A DNA stretch of 64,000 bases from the NCBI RefSeq assembly GCF_001613105.1, contig NZ_BDBS01000039.1, positions 59,422-123,421 on the forward strand. Reading direction: 5' to 3'. The translations under genes were made by a program, and so were the position numbers. Positions within the stretch are counted from its first letter, which is position 1; the number at the start of each line of letters is the position of its first letter. The notes under the pieces were generated by a model. It had not been told where the DNA came from. It did not search any database and saw nothing but the letters and a program-made list of their open reading frames with translations. Positions 39,287-47,624 of the stretch are shown in pieces. This stretch comes from Nocardia pseudobrasiliensis NBRC 108224 (GTDB taxonomy: Bacteria > Actinomycetota > Actinomycetes > Mycobacteriales > Mycobacteriaceae).

Positions 39287-42200
39287 TCAACGCGGTTTCA
39301 CCAATGGGAACGGTAGCGTCTCGCGAATACTGCGCCCCGTGATCAGCATGACCACGCGATCCACACCGACGCCCAGCCCGCCCGTCGGAGGCATGGCGAA
39401 TTCCAGAGCGTGCAGGAAGTCCTCGTCCAGTTCCATCGCCTCCGGATCCCCGCCCGCGGCGAGCAGGGACTGTTCGGTGAGGCGGCGGCGCTGTTCGAGC
39501 GGGTTGGTGAGTTCGCTGTAGGCCGTACCCAATTCGACGCCCCAGGCCACCAGGTCCCAGCGTTCCGCGACGCCCGCGATGCTGCGGTGGGCGCGGGTGA
39601 GGGGGGAGACCGAGGTGGGGAAGTCGATGTAGAAGGTGGGGGCCTCGGTGGTGGCCTCGACGAGATGTTCGTACATCTCCAGGACGATCTGCCCGGCGTC
39701 CCAGCCGGGCTGATGCGGGACGCCCGCCTTGTCGCACAGCACGCGCAGGCGTTCGACATCGGTTTCGGGCGTGACGGTTTCGCCGATGGCCGCCGAGATC
39801 GCGCCGTGCACCGTCTTCACCGGCCAGTCGCCGGAGATGTCGACCTCGACGGGGACGCCGTCGGCATCGGGGCGCAGGGCGACGCAGCTGCCGTTGGCGG
39901 CGATCGCGGCCGCCTGGATGAGCTGACGGCAGGCGTGCATCATCCGTTCGTAATCGCTGTGCGCCTCATAGGCTTCCAGGATCGTGAACTCGGGATTGTG
40001 GCTGTAGTCCACACCCTCGTTGCGGAACACCCGGCCCAGTTCGAAGACCTTCTCCATCCCGCCCACGCACAGCCGCTTCAGATACAGTTCGGGCGCGATG
40101 CGCAGATACAGGTCCAGATCGTAGGCGTTGATATGGGTGGTGAACGGTGTGGCGTTCGCGCCACCGTGCACCTGCTGCAGCACCGGGGTCTCTACCTCGA
40201 GAAATCCCCAGCCGTTCAAGGTGTCCCGCAGCGAGCGCACCACGGCGCTGCGCTTGGCCAGCACCTCGCGGGTCTCGGCGTTGATCGCCATGTCGAGGTA
40301 GCGCTGGCGCACCCGGACCTCCGGATCGGCCAGGCCCCTCCACTTGTCCGGCAGCGGGTGCAGGCATTTGCCGATCATCCGCCAGTCCTGGGCGAGCAGT
40401 GACAGCTCGCCGCGGCGGCTGTGCCCGATCCGACCGCTGACCTCGATCAGATCGCCGAGGTCGAAATATTCGTCGAATTCGGCCGCCCGGTCCGCGCCCA
40501 CGGTGCCGCGGTCGATGACCAACTGGATATCCTCGGACCAGTCGCGCAGTTCCGCGAAGATCACGCCGCCGTAATCGCGAATCCGCAACAGCCGCCCGCA
40601 CACTCGTACGGTGGTGCCCTTGGGGGAGCGGCGCGCCGCGGCGACGGTATGGGTCGGGGGATACGCGACCGGATAGCCGTCCGCGCCCGAGGATTCGAGG
40701 CGGGCCAGTTTGTCCATGCGCACCCGCACCTGTTCGGGGCGGCGCGGCTGGGCCGAATCCAGTTCCTCCGGCGGCGGTTCGGGCGGGCTGCCGTCGGCAT
40801 GCAGCCCGGACATGGTCGGCGGGACGGCCGAATGGATACCGGTGTGCGCCACGGCATCCGGCTTCTTGCCGATGCGCGGCAGATAGCCCTCGGCCAGCGC
40901 GCTGGCGATCGCGACCCGCACCAGTTGGCGGCGGTCCTCGAAGATGAAGAACCGTGGGGCCCAGTGCGGCTGATACTTCACATTCGACCGGTACAGCGCC
41001 TCGAGCTGCCACCAGCGCGAGAAGAACATCAGCACGCTGCGCCACAGCCGCAGCACCGGACCCGCGCCGATCCGGCCGCCCTCCTCGAAGACCGAACGGA
41101 ACACCGCGAAGTTGAGCGAGACCTTGGTGATGCCGAACTGCTCGGAGGTGAGCGCCAGCTGCGAGATCATCAACTCCATGATCCCGTTGGGGCCCTTGGG
41201 ATCGCGCCGCATGAGATCCAGCGACACACCCGTGCGCCCCCACGGCACCAGCGACAGCATGCCCCAGACCCGCTCACCCTCGATCGCCTCGACCAGCAGG
41301 CAGTTACCGTCCAGCGGATCGCCCAGGCGGCCCAGCGCCATCGAGAAACCGCGCTCGGTTTCGGTATCGCGCCACGCGTCCGCGCGTTTGATCGCGGCGG
41401 CCATCTCCTCGGGGGACAGTTCGCTGTGGCGGCGGATGCGCACGGTGATGCCCTGTTTGCGCAATCGGTTGGCGGCCTGGCGGACCTGTTTCATCTCCGG
41501 ACCGGCCAGCGAGAACGCGCGGGTGTCCAGCAGCGCCTCGTCGCCAAGACGCAGCGCCGACAGTCCGGCCCGCCGATAGGCCGTGGCGCCGAGTTCGCTC
41601 GCGCCCATCACGGCCGGGGCCCAACCGTATTGGTCGGCCAGGCGCAGCCAGGCGTCGATGGCCTGCGGCCAGGCCTCCTTCAGGCCGATCGGATCGCCGG
41701 AGGCCAGGCAGACACCGAGTTCCACGCGATAGGTCACCGCGGCCTTACCGCTGGGGGCGAAGACCGCGGCCTTGTCGCGACGAGTCGCGAAGTAGCCCAG
41801 CGAATCCTCGACATCGGAGCGTTCCAGCAGGCCGCGCAGCGCGGATTCGTCCAATCCGGTCAGCGCGTTGGAGGCGCGCTGTGAGCGGAACAGCACGATC
41901 GCGGCGATCAGCAGCGCCAGCGCGCCCAGCAGACCGAGCAGCAGATTCACGAAATGCGGTGGATGCCCGTCGAAGTTGTCGTCTCCGAACAGGATCGCCG
42001 GGACCACCCGCGCGGCCGCCCACAGCGGCCGCTCCGGACCGCGCGGCAGACTGCCCGGGAACAGTTCGATCAGACCCCAGCCCAGCAGCCAGCCGACCGT
42101 CAGACCGCCGACCAGCACGCCCAGCGCCTTCCACAGCGCGCCCCGGCGGACCTGGGTGTAGAACTCCGGCCACGCCGCGATCAGCAGGCCGATCATCGCG

Positions 42201-42685
42201 ACGTGAATCACCAAGGCCACCAGGGCGTTCGGATCGTGTTCGTCGGCGACGTCGAACGCGTTGGCCAGGGTGAACATCGCCAGATACGCGACCAGCAGCC
42301 ACCAGGCGATGCGCTTGCGGGTGGCGATCGCCCCCGCGAGCAGGCCGACCATGAGCGCGGTCACCAGACTCGTATCGGGCGCGTCGAAGTAGTAGGCGTC
42401 GATATAGCGGCGCGGGACGGTCGTGATGTATCGCAGGCCCGGCGAAATGCTCCACAGCGCGCACAGAACCGAGAACACGCCGAGCGTCAGTCCGGCGATA
42501 TGCGGGACGTCGCCGAGGCGGCCGTGGCCGCGATGCGGGACCTCCGTCGATCGCGTACTGCCCTTCGCGTGCCGGTCGTGCGTGGTTGTCACCCGATCAG
42601 TGTGCGGCTCGGCGCTGCCGGAACGCGGTACGCCGCCGGGCGAGTCCGCGTCGGTGGTGCTGGCGGTATTCGGTTGCGGCGCCAT
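39287..42685 (-). CDS. lysX: bifunctional lysylphosphatidylglycerol synthase / lysyl-tRNA synthetase LysX
   Basis: A 1132-residue membrane enzyme that charges tRNA with lysine and transfers lysine to phosphatidylglycerol, giving cationic lipid and resistance to antimicrobial peptides. Residues about 60-270 hold six or seven membrane helices. About 280-590 form the MprF-type transferase domain (RRDPKGPNGIMELMISQLAL). About 650-760 are an OB fold (VRVCGRLLRIRDYGGVIFAE). The rest is a class II LysRS core: motif 1 GWGFLEVETPVLQ, motif 2 ELGRVFRNEGVDYSHNPEFT and motif 3 GLGVGVDRVVMLI. It corresponds to mycobacterial LysX. The ATG at 42685 follows AAAGGAT. Confidence 0.97.
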   Translation of the reverse strand: MAPQPNTASTTDADSPGGVPRSGSAEPHTDRVTTTHDRHAKGSTRSTEVPHRGHGRLGDVPHIAGLTLGVFSVLCALWSISPGLRYITTVPRRYIDAYYFDAPDTSLVTALMVGLLAGAIATRKRIAWWLLVAYLAMFTLANAFDVADEHDPNALVALVIHVAMIGLLIAAWPEFYTQVRRGALWKALGVLVGGLTVGWLLGWGLIELFPGSLPRGPERPLWAAARVVPAILFGDDNFDGHPPHFVNLLLGLLGALALLIAAIVLFRSQRASNALTGLDESALRGLLERSDVEDSLGYFATRRDKAAVFAPSGKAAVTYRVELGVCLASGDPIGLKEAWPQAIDAWLRLADQYGWAPAVMGASELGATAYRRAGLSALRLGDEALLDTRAFSLAGPEMKQVRQAANRLRKQGITVRIRRHSELSPEEMAAAIKRADAWRDTETERGFSMALGRLGDPLDGNCLLVEAIEGERVWGMLSLVPWGRTGVSLDLMRRDPKGPNGIMELMISQLALTSEQFGITKVSLNFAVFRSVFEEGGRIGAGPVLRLWRSVLMFFSRWWQLEALYRSNVKYQPHWAPRFFIFEDRRQLVRVAIASALAEGYLPRIGKKPDAVAHTGIHSAVPPTMSGLHADGSPPEPPPEELDSAQPRRPEQVRVRMDKLARLESSGADGYPVAYPPTHTVAAARRSPKGTTVRVCGRLLRIRDYGGVIFAELRDWSEDIQLVIDRGTVGADRAAEFDEYFDLGDLIEVSGRIGHSRRGELSLLAQDWRMIGKCLHPLPDKWRGLADPEVRVRQRYLDMAINAETREVLAKRSAVVRSLRDTLNGWGFLEVETPVLQQVHGGANATPFTTHINAYDLDLYLRIAPELYLKRLCVGGMEKVFELGRVFRNEGVDYSHNPEFTILEAYEAHSDYERMMHACRQLIQAAAIAANGSCVALRPDADGVPVEVDISGDWPVKTVHGAISAAIGETVTPETDVERLRVLCDKAGVPHQPGWDAGQIVLEMYEHLVEATTEAPTFYIDFPTSVSPLTRAHRSIAGVAERWDLVAWGVELGTAYSELTNPLEQRRRLTEQSLLAAGGDPEAMELDEDFLHALEFAMPPTGGLGVGVDRVVMLITGRSIRETLPFPLVKPR

Positions 42686-42763
42686 CAGGTTCGATCCTTT
42701 CGGCGGGCGTCGGCCACACCGGTTCCGGGGGCGGCGTGCGTGCTCGCGACGGCGGAAGTAAAG

Positions 42764-42994
42764 ATGTACCCCATGTCGGATCCAGTCGATGTGCCGATCG
42801 ATGACGATGTCATTCGACTCGGTCAGTTCCTCAAGCTGGCCAACCTCATCGAGAGCGGTTCGGAGGCCAAGACCGTTATCGCCGCCGGATTGGTGCGTGT
42901 CAACGACGAGGTGGAGCTACGGCGCGGACGTCAGTTACACGCCGGTGATGTGGTGGCCCTGGCCGGTCACCGCGCCAGGGTCACCGGGGGTTAG
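42764..42994 (+). CDS. small S4-domain RNA-binding protein
   Basis: A 76-residue protein made of one S4 RNA-binding domain: IRLGQFLKLANLIESGSEAK, then GLVRVNDEVELRRGRQLHAGD. It belongs to the stand-alone YbcJ/RlbA-like group. ATG 42764 has GGAAG upstream; an in-frame ATG at 42773 is a near-equal alternative. It is divergent from lysX with a 78-bp gap and convergent with rraA, whose stop abuts its own. The RNA target is unknown; ribosomal RNA is plausible. Confidence 0.85.
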   Translation: MYPMSDPVDVPIDDDVIRLGQFLKLANLIESGSEAKTVIAAGLVRVNDEVELRRGRQLHAGDVVALAGHRARVTGG

Positions 42995-43480
42995 TCATTC
43001 GGCCCGGACGACGACGCCGTCGGCGTCGCTGTAGAGCATCTCGCCCGGTACGAACGTGACCCCGCCGAACTCGACGGTCACATCGCGCTCGCCCGATCCG
43101 GTCTGGGTGCTCTTGCGCGGATTGGTACCCAGCGCCTTGATGCCGATGTCGAGCGTGCGCAGGATCGCCGAATCGCGAACCGCGCCGTTGACGACGACAC
43201 CGGCCCAGCCATTGGACACCCCGCGTCCGGCGATGATGTCGCCGACCAGGGCGGTGTGCACGCTGGCGCCGCCGTCGACGACCAGCACCCGGCCCTCACC
43301 CGGTTCGCCGAGGGTCTGCTTGACCAGCAGATTGTCCTGGAAGCAGCGGATGGTGACGATCCGGCCGGCGAAGCCCTCGCGGCCGCCGAACTGCGTGAAC
43401 TGGGTGTCACAGCTGCGAATCTCGGGGCCGATCTCGTCCGCGAGGTCGGCGGTGGCAACTAGCTTTGCTGATTCGGTCAC
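42995..43480 (-). CDS. rraA: RraA-like regulator of ribonuclease E / aldolase-fold protein
   Basis: A 161-residue RraA protein with the family hallmarks FTQFGGREGFAGRIVTIRC, EPGEGRVLVVDGGAS, GDIIAGRGVSNGWAGVVVNG and AVRDSAILRTLDIGIKALG. It binds and inhibits RNase E in E. coli; actinobacterial members are also listed as MenG or HMG-aldolase-like. GTG 43480 gives the expected length; the frame is open further upstream without support. From memory, M. tuberculosis has rraA (Rv3853) in the same broad neighbourhood as sodA and gltBD. Confidence 0.93.
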   Translation of the reverse strand: MTESAKLVATADLADEIGPEIRSCDTQFTQFGGREGFAGRIVTIRCFQDNLLVKQTLGEPGEGRVLVVDGGASVHTALVGDIIAGRGVSNGWAGVVVNGAVRDSAILRTLDIGIKALGTNPRKSTQTGSGERDVTVEFGGVTFVPGEMLYSDADGVVVRAE

Positions 43481-43527
43481 GCCAGTTAGCTTGCCATGCC
43501 CCGGATGAGCTTTTCCTGAGACGTTGC

Positions 43528-43986
43528 TCAGCGTTCCCGGACGAGGTGGAACGCCGCGATCTGCGTGGTCAGGTTGTGTGTCGAATGTTTGACCGCGAGC
43601 TTCACGAACGGCTCGATGGTCTTGCCCAGCAGCTTGCCCGCGATCCCGCCGGGCACCCGGTAGTCGACGATCGCGTCGACCGTGCAAGCGTTCTCACCCT
43701 TCGCGTGGAAGACGAAGGTGGATTCGATCTCGAAGCCCTTGATGGACTTCACCCCGATCGCGACATCCGGCTCCCACCGCACAACCTGGATGCGCGAACT
43801 GAGATGGGCCGGGCCGAGTTTGATATCGCCGTCGAAGGTGGCGCCCACGCCCTCGGTCTGCTCGGTGGTCGGGGTGAACTTGTGAACCTCGGTGATGAAC
43901 TTCGGCAGATTCCGGTAGTCGTTGACATAGGCGAACGCGGTCTCGGCCGACGCGGCGCACTCCGCCACGATCTTCACTTCGGTCAT
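43528..43986 (-). CDS. SRPBCC (START-like) family protein
   Basis: A 152-residue helix-grip protein of the SRPBCC superfamily, with EVKIVAECAASAETAFAYVN at the start, then YRNLPKFITEVHKFTP, EGVGATFDGDIKLGP and the C-terminal long helix LLGKTIEPFVKLAVKHSTHN. Such proteins bind lipids or other hydrophobic molecules in a central pocket. There is no ribosome-binding site; TACCCT sits 7 nt before the ATG, suggesting a leaderless mRNA. It lies upstream of rraA on the same strand. The ligand is unknown. Confidence 0.87.
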   Translation of the reverse strand: MTEVKIVAECAASAETAFAYVNDYRNLPKFITEVHKFTPTTEQTEGVGATFDGDIKLGPAHLSSRIQVVRWEPDVAIGVKSIKGFEIESTFVFHAKGENACTVDAIVDYRVPGGIAGKLLGKTIEPFVKLAVKHSTHNLTTQIAAFHLVRER

Positions 43987-43993
43987 GGCGGCC

Positions 43994-43999
43994 AGGGTA
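43994..43999 (-). promoter_or_regulatory. -10-like hexamer for leaderless SRPBCC mRNA
   Basis: TACCCT on the minus strand ends 7 nt before ATG 43986, with no ribosome-binding sequence between. Confidence 0.45.
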
Positions 44000-44023
44000 A
44001 TCGGTGCCCGGTGCGCCCGCAGA

Positions 44024-44965
44024 TCACGCCGTGACGGCCAGCGTCGCGGCCAGGCCGAAGACCACGGCCATGGTCACGACCTCGCCGATCGCCCGGCGCA
44101 GCGAGGATTGCGCGGACAGGCGATGTTCACTCGCCCGCGGCACCCAGGCGCGCCGCCACCACCAGCCGAGCGCAAGCAGGGCGGCCATGAGGACGGTCTT
44201 CGCCAGCAGGACGCGGCCGTAACCGGTGTCGAACAGCGGTGTCAGTGCCTTCATTCGGACCAGGCCGTTGCAGACCCCCGTCGCCGCGACCGTCGCCGCG
44301 GCGGGCAGCGCCCACCCCGAATAGCGCGGCAGTACCACCGCCCATTCGCCGCGCGTGCGCAACACCAGGGCCAGGGCCAGCAGCATGCCGAACCAACCCG
44401 CCGCGGCCAGCGCGTGCACCGCGCCCAGGACCGAACCCAGCGCCTGCTGGGACATATGCCCGGTGATCGGGCGCAGCACCAGCGCCACCGCGGCGAAGAC
44501 CAGGACGGGTTCGGCCGCCGCGTGCGCGGGCCGCCGATACGCCAGCGCGCAGTAGCCGGTGACCACCGCGGTACCGACCAGAATCGCGATGCCGATCTGA
44601 CCGCCGCTGATCCGGGTCAGATAGGTGCCGAAATCCCCGGCCCGCAGTCCGGCTACCCGCACCCCGACCACCTGCGCGGCCTCACAGGCCAGCACCGCGA
44701 ATTCCAGTGCGGTCCACAGCCCCCCGAACGCGGCCAGCAGCCGCCACGGCGGTGTCAGCCGCTCGTGCAATCGGGGCAGGGCGGCCAGGCCGAGCACGAT
44801 CGCGCCCGCGCAGTCGGCCAGCGCCCGCACCGGGGCCTCCGATTGCACCGCGTCGGGTGCGGCCAGCGCCCACGCCAGCGCGACGCCGAGCAGTGCGGCC
44901 GGGACGACCAGCAGCAGAACCGACCGCAGGGCGGTCGAACTGCCGCCGGTCATCGCCTTGTTCAC
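44024..44965 (-). CDS. CopD-like copper-resistance membrane protein
   Basis: A 313-residue polytopic protein with about eight helices. The CopD domain is in the second half (GHMSQQALGSVLGAVHALAAA, then AGWFGMLLALALVLR, and KTVLMAALLALGWWW). It is thought to move copper across the membrane with the CopC partner encoded just upstream. GTG 44965 overlaps the copC stop as GTGA. It is the last gene of a copper cassette with CopC, a YcnI-like protein and a small membrane protein. Confidence 0.88.
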   Translation of the reverse strand: MNKAMTGGSSTALRSVLLLVVPAALLGVALAWALAAPDAVQSEAPVRALADCAGAIVLGLAALPRLHERLTPPWRLLAAFGGLWTALEFAVLACEAAQVVGVRVAGLRAGDFGTYLTRISGGQIGIAILVGTAVVTGYCALAYRRPAHAAAEPVLVFAAVALVLRPITGHMSQQALGSVLGAVHALAAAGWFGMLLALALVLRTRGEWAVVLPRYSGWALPAAATVAATGVCNGLVRMKALTPLFDTGYGRVLLAKTVLMAALLALGWWWRRAWVPRASEHRLSAQSSLRRAIGEVVTMAVVFGLAATLAVTA

Positions 44966-45507
44966 GACTGCTTGCGACTCTTCTTGCCGCCCAGCAGCGC
45001 CACGGCCAGGCCGCCGCCGAACAGTACGACCGCGCCGACGATGAAGACCCACACCGGAACTCCGCCGGAGCCGCCCTCCTCACCGCCCGAACTGCTCGAC
45101 GCGCCGGCCTTGGGGCCGGGCGTTCCGGTGCCGGGTTTGGTGAGGGTGAAGGTGCGGGTGCCGCTGACCGGATGGCCGTCGGCGGAGGTGACCCGGTAGG
45201 CGATCGTGTACTTGCCGGTCGGCCCGAGATCGCCGACCGGCACGCTGACCGTGGGGCCGTCGACGACGGGCTGACCCTTGTCCCAACGGTTTCCGTCCGG
45301 TCCGACGACGGTCAGCGACGGGAAGCTGGGCTGGAGATTCTCGTTGAAGGTCACGCTCACCCGCGCGGGGCCCGCATCGATCGAGGCCGCGTCGGCCGGT
45401 TCGCTGGCCACCGGGGTGGAATGCGCCGCCGCCGGACCGGCCGTCAGCAGGGCCAGGCCACCGGCCAGCAGCGCGGTGAGCAGTCCCGCGAGTAGTCGGC
45501 GCGTCAT
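44962..45507 (-). CDS. copC: CopC-like periplasmic copper-binding protein with C-terminal anchor
   Basis: A 181-residue exported protein. A signal peptide (ending AGPAAA) is followed at once by H-S-T-P; this new N-terminal His, plus the Asp and His of SADGHPVSG, should form the Cu(II) histidine-brace of the CopC family. The domain runs to about residue 125, then a Gly/Ser linker and a membrane helix (VWVFIVGAVVLFGGGLAVALL) with a basic tail. It would hold copper outside the membrane and hand it to CopD. The ATG overlaps the ycnI stop as ATGA. Confidence 0.93.
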   Translation of the reverse strand: MTRRLLAGLLTALLAGGLALLTAGPAAAHSTPVASEPADAASIDAGPARVSVTFNENLQPSFPSLTVVGPDGNRWDKGQPVVDGPTVSVPVGDLGPTGKYTIAYRVTSADGHPVSGTRTFTLTKPGTGTPGPKAGASSSSGGEEGGSGGVPVWVFIVGAVVLFGGGLAVALLGGKKSRKQS

Positions 45508-46151
45508 GACCGTCGGCTCCGGATCAGGCTGCCCAGGCCGAGGGCCGCGCCGAGCGCGCCCAGCGCCAGACCGATGCCGCCGAGCCAGCGCGCGGTGTTG
45601 TCGGCGCTGTCGTGCTCGTCGGTGGCCGCGGCGGCGGTGTGCGCGTCGCCGCCCTTGCTCGCCGCGAGAGTCAGTGTGGGCGCGGGATGTTCGGGCTCCT
45701 CGCCGCTCGGCGGCGTCGGCTGGTCCCAGGCCACGACCTTGCCGTCGCTGTAGGTCTGGGTGGCGGGCAGGCTGACGGTGCTCTGCTTGGGCAGCGGGCC
45801 GACCGACAGCACGAAGCGCTGGAACAGGCCCGGTCCGACACCCGGATTACCGGGATCCGCGGTCCAGGTGACGGCGGTGACCTGGTTCTTGTCGTTCTTG
45901 TCGACCTTGGTGCTCCACCCGGCCAGCGGCTCGGGACGGGCGGAGGACACGCCGGGCAGTTGCACGCTGAGCTTTGTGGTGGCGGCGGTCTCGGATTCGG
46001 TCGGCACCTTGAAGGTGACGACACCGTAGCCGCCCTGGGTGGCGCCGGGCGCATCGGCGGTCACATGGGCGGCGGCGGTTCCGGTGGCCAGCACGGCCAG
46101 TCCGGCGGCTGCGGTCGCGGCCACGAGGGCGCGCGAGATCACGATGGACAT
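45504..46151 (-). CDS. YcnI-like (DUF1775) copper-binding protein
   Basis: A 215-residue exported protein of the YcnI family, which binds copper through an N-terminal His. A signal peptide (ALVAATAAAGLAVLATGTAAA) is followed by HVTADAPGATQGGYGVVTFK, placing His first in the mature chain. Typical YcnI parts follow: FQRFVLSVGPLP and VAWDQPTPPSGEEPEHPAP, the latter with the conserved Trp. It ends with a membrane helix (GGIGLALGALGAALGLGSLI) and RSRRS. ATG 46151 is well placed, and the gene is coupled to copC downstream. Confidence 0.93.
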   Translation of the reverse strand: MSIVISRALVAATAAAGLAVLATGTAAAHVTADAPGATQGGYGVVTFKVPTESETAATTKLSVQLPGVSSARPEPLAGWSTKVDKNDKNQVTAVTWTADPGNPGVGPGLFQRFVLSVGPLPKQSTVSLPATQTYSDGKVVAWDQPTPPSGEEPEHPAPTLTLAASKGGDAHTAAAATDEHDSADNTARWLGGIGLALGALGAALGLGSLIRSRRS

Positions 46152-46195
46152 AGGGGTTTTCGCCTTCGCTGTCGGGGATGGGTGTGCGGGTGTGA

Positions 46196-46783
46196 TCACA
46201 CCGGCAGCGGTGGCGCGCGCGGGCCGTGCCTGCCGTCGGGCAGGAGGCGATAGGGGTGGGAGAACGTGATCGGCCGGGGGAGCGCGGCGGCGGGCGCCGC
46301 GGGCGCGCCGGGGCGGTCGACGGCCGCGTGACAGACCTGTGCGACAACCGAATACAGCCGTTCGGCGGCGGCGATGAGCAGTGCGCACAGCAGCGCGGCG
46401 AGCGCATGGGCCGCGGGCATCACGGGGAACGGGAGCCGGGATGCGAAAGGCAGTGCCGCGCGCGCGGATTCGTGCTGATGCCCGGTCAGTGCGGTGAGCG
46501 CCTCATGCCCGACCCATTGCCCGCCGACCAGCGCCGCGACAAGCGCGGCCCGCCGCGCCCGCTCGGTGTGCGCGGGCAGCGTTCCGGCCAGCGCGCCGAT
46601 TCCGCTCGCGACCGATACCAGCAGGGTCAGCCCGGTCGAACCGGGATGACCGCCGCCGGAGATGCCGTGTGCGGCAATCGCCAAGGCCGCGATCGTCGCG
46701 CCGACCAGATATCCGCGCACGACCGTGCGCCCGCGCCGAGGTCTCGGTTCAGCGGTTCGATCGGGGCCGGTGGGCGCGCGCAT
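46196..46783 (-). CDS. small membrane protein at the head of the copper cassette
   Basis: A 195-residue protein with four or five hydrophobic segments (GYLVGATIAALAIAAHGI, LTLLVSVASGIGALAGTLP, RAALVAALVGGQWVGHEAL, PAAHALAALLCALLIAAAER). Scattered His residues (HGISGGGHPG, VGHEALTALTGHQHE) could bind metal inside or at the face of the membrane. I recall similar unnamed proteins next to YcnI/CopC in actinobacteria. It is 44 nt upstream of the ycnI start. The function is unknown; copper handling is inferred from context. Confidence 0.72.
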   Translation of the reverse strand: MRAPTGPDRTAEPRPRRGRTVVRGYLVGATIAALAIAAHGISGGGHPGSTGLTLLVSVASGIGALAGTLPAHTERARRAALVAALVGGQWVGHEALTALTGHQHESARAALPFASRLPFPVMPAAHALAALLCALLIAAAERLYSVVAQVCHAAVDRPGAPAAPAAALPRPITFSHPYRLLPDGRHGPRAPPLPV

Positions 46784-46837
46784 CAGGTCGCCGCACAGCT
46801 CACCGGCCGGTATGGCTTGCCGCGGTGCATATTTCGA

Positions 46838-47479
46838 TTATCGAACACCCAAACGGGCCAGCAGGTCCGCCTCGATGCCGGACAGTTCGGTGGAGATGGA
46901 GGCGTGCACCGCGCGGCGACGCGCGGCGGGCATCTGCTCGGCCGTGCGGACCGCGGCATTGAGGCTGTCGAGGCGGTCGCGGGTGGCGGCGATGAACTTC
47001 TTGGCGTCCGCGTCGGCGCCCGCGCGATTCTCGAGTTCGGCCAGCGTGGCCTCGACACCCGCGATGCGGGCCTGCAGTCGACCGCCGTGCCCGCTGAAAT
47101 CGCTCAGCTGCTCGAGGCCGATGCCGAGCCGATGCGCGCGGCGGGTATCGATCTGGCCGCGGATGAAGGTGGCCGCCCGATACGCCAGCGGGGCCAGCAC
47201 GGGGACCAGCACCCGGGCCACGCCGAGATACTTCTTGACCTGTCCGGCGCTGAGCAGTTCGCGCTCGGCCCGCTCGGCCGCCTTGAGCGCGGCCTTCTCC
47301 TCCGCCTTGAGCGTGGCCACCTGCTGCTTGGCCACCTCACGCTGGTTGCGCGCGTGCGCGCGGTCGCGCTTGCGTTGGTTGCGCGCGCCGAGTTTGGCCT
47401 CCAGCTTCGCCTTGTGCTTGAGGGCTTTCGCCTCGGCTTTGCGGTCCGGGCGCCGCTTGCGCTTGGTGAACAACCCCAT
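46838..47479 (-). CDS. coiled-coil protein, DUF6474-like
   Basis: A 213-residue protein. The very basic, Lys/Ala/Glu-rich N-terminus (GLFTKRKRRPDRKAEAKALK, then KAKLEAKLGARNQRKRD) forms a long predicted coiled coil to about residue 75. A short apolar stretch follows (YLGVARVLVPVLAPLAY), then a helical C-terminal domain. ATG 47479 has GGAGG 9 nt upstream; in-frame starts further up are weaker. It resembles the DUF6474 family of mycolic-acid bacteria. The function is unknown. It is divergent from the RecB-like nuclease gene. Confidence 0.75.
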   Translation of the reverse strand: MGLFTKRKRRPDRKAEAKALKHKAKLEAKLGARNQRKRDRAHARNQREVAKQQVATLKAEEKAALKAAERAERELLSAGQVKKYLGVARVLVPVLAPLAYRAATFIRGQIDTRRAHRLGIGLEQLSDFSGHGGRLQARIAGVEATLAELENRAGADADAKKFIAATRDRLDSLNAAVRTAEQMPAARRRAVHASISTELSGIEADLLARLGVR

Positions 47480-47611
47480 CGAAAAGGCCTCCGTCATCGA
47501 GCCACACGGTTTGCGCCAACCATATCGGTTCGGCCCGAGCCGTTGCGAGGGCACGCTCGATCCGCAACCGCTCTGTGCAGTGTGGTTCACGGTCTTGTCG
47601 GGGGTGGGGGC

Positions 47612-47617
47612 CATACT
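47612..47617 (+). promoter_or_regulatory. -10-like hexamer for the leaderless RecB-like nuclease gene
   Basis: CATACT ends 7 nt before GTG 47625; no ribosome-binding sequence at usable distance. Confidence 0.4.
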
Positions 47618-47624
47618 GCATTAC

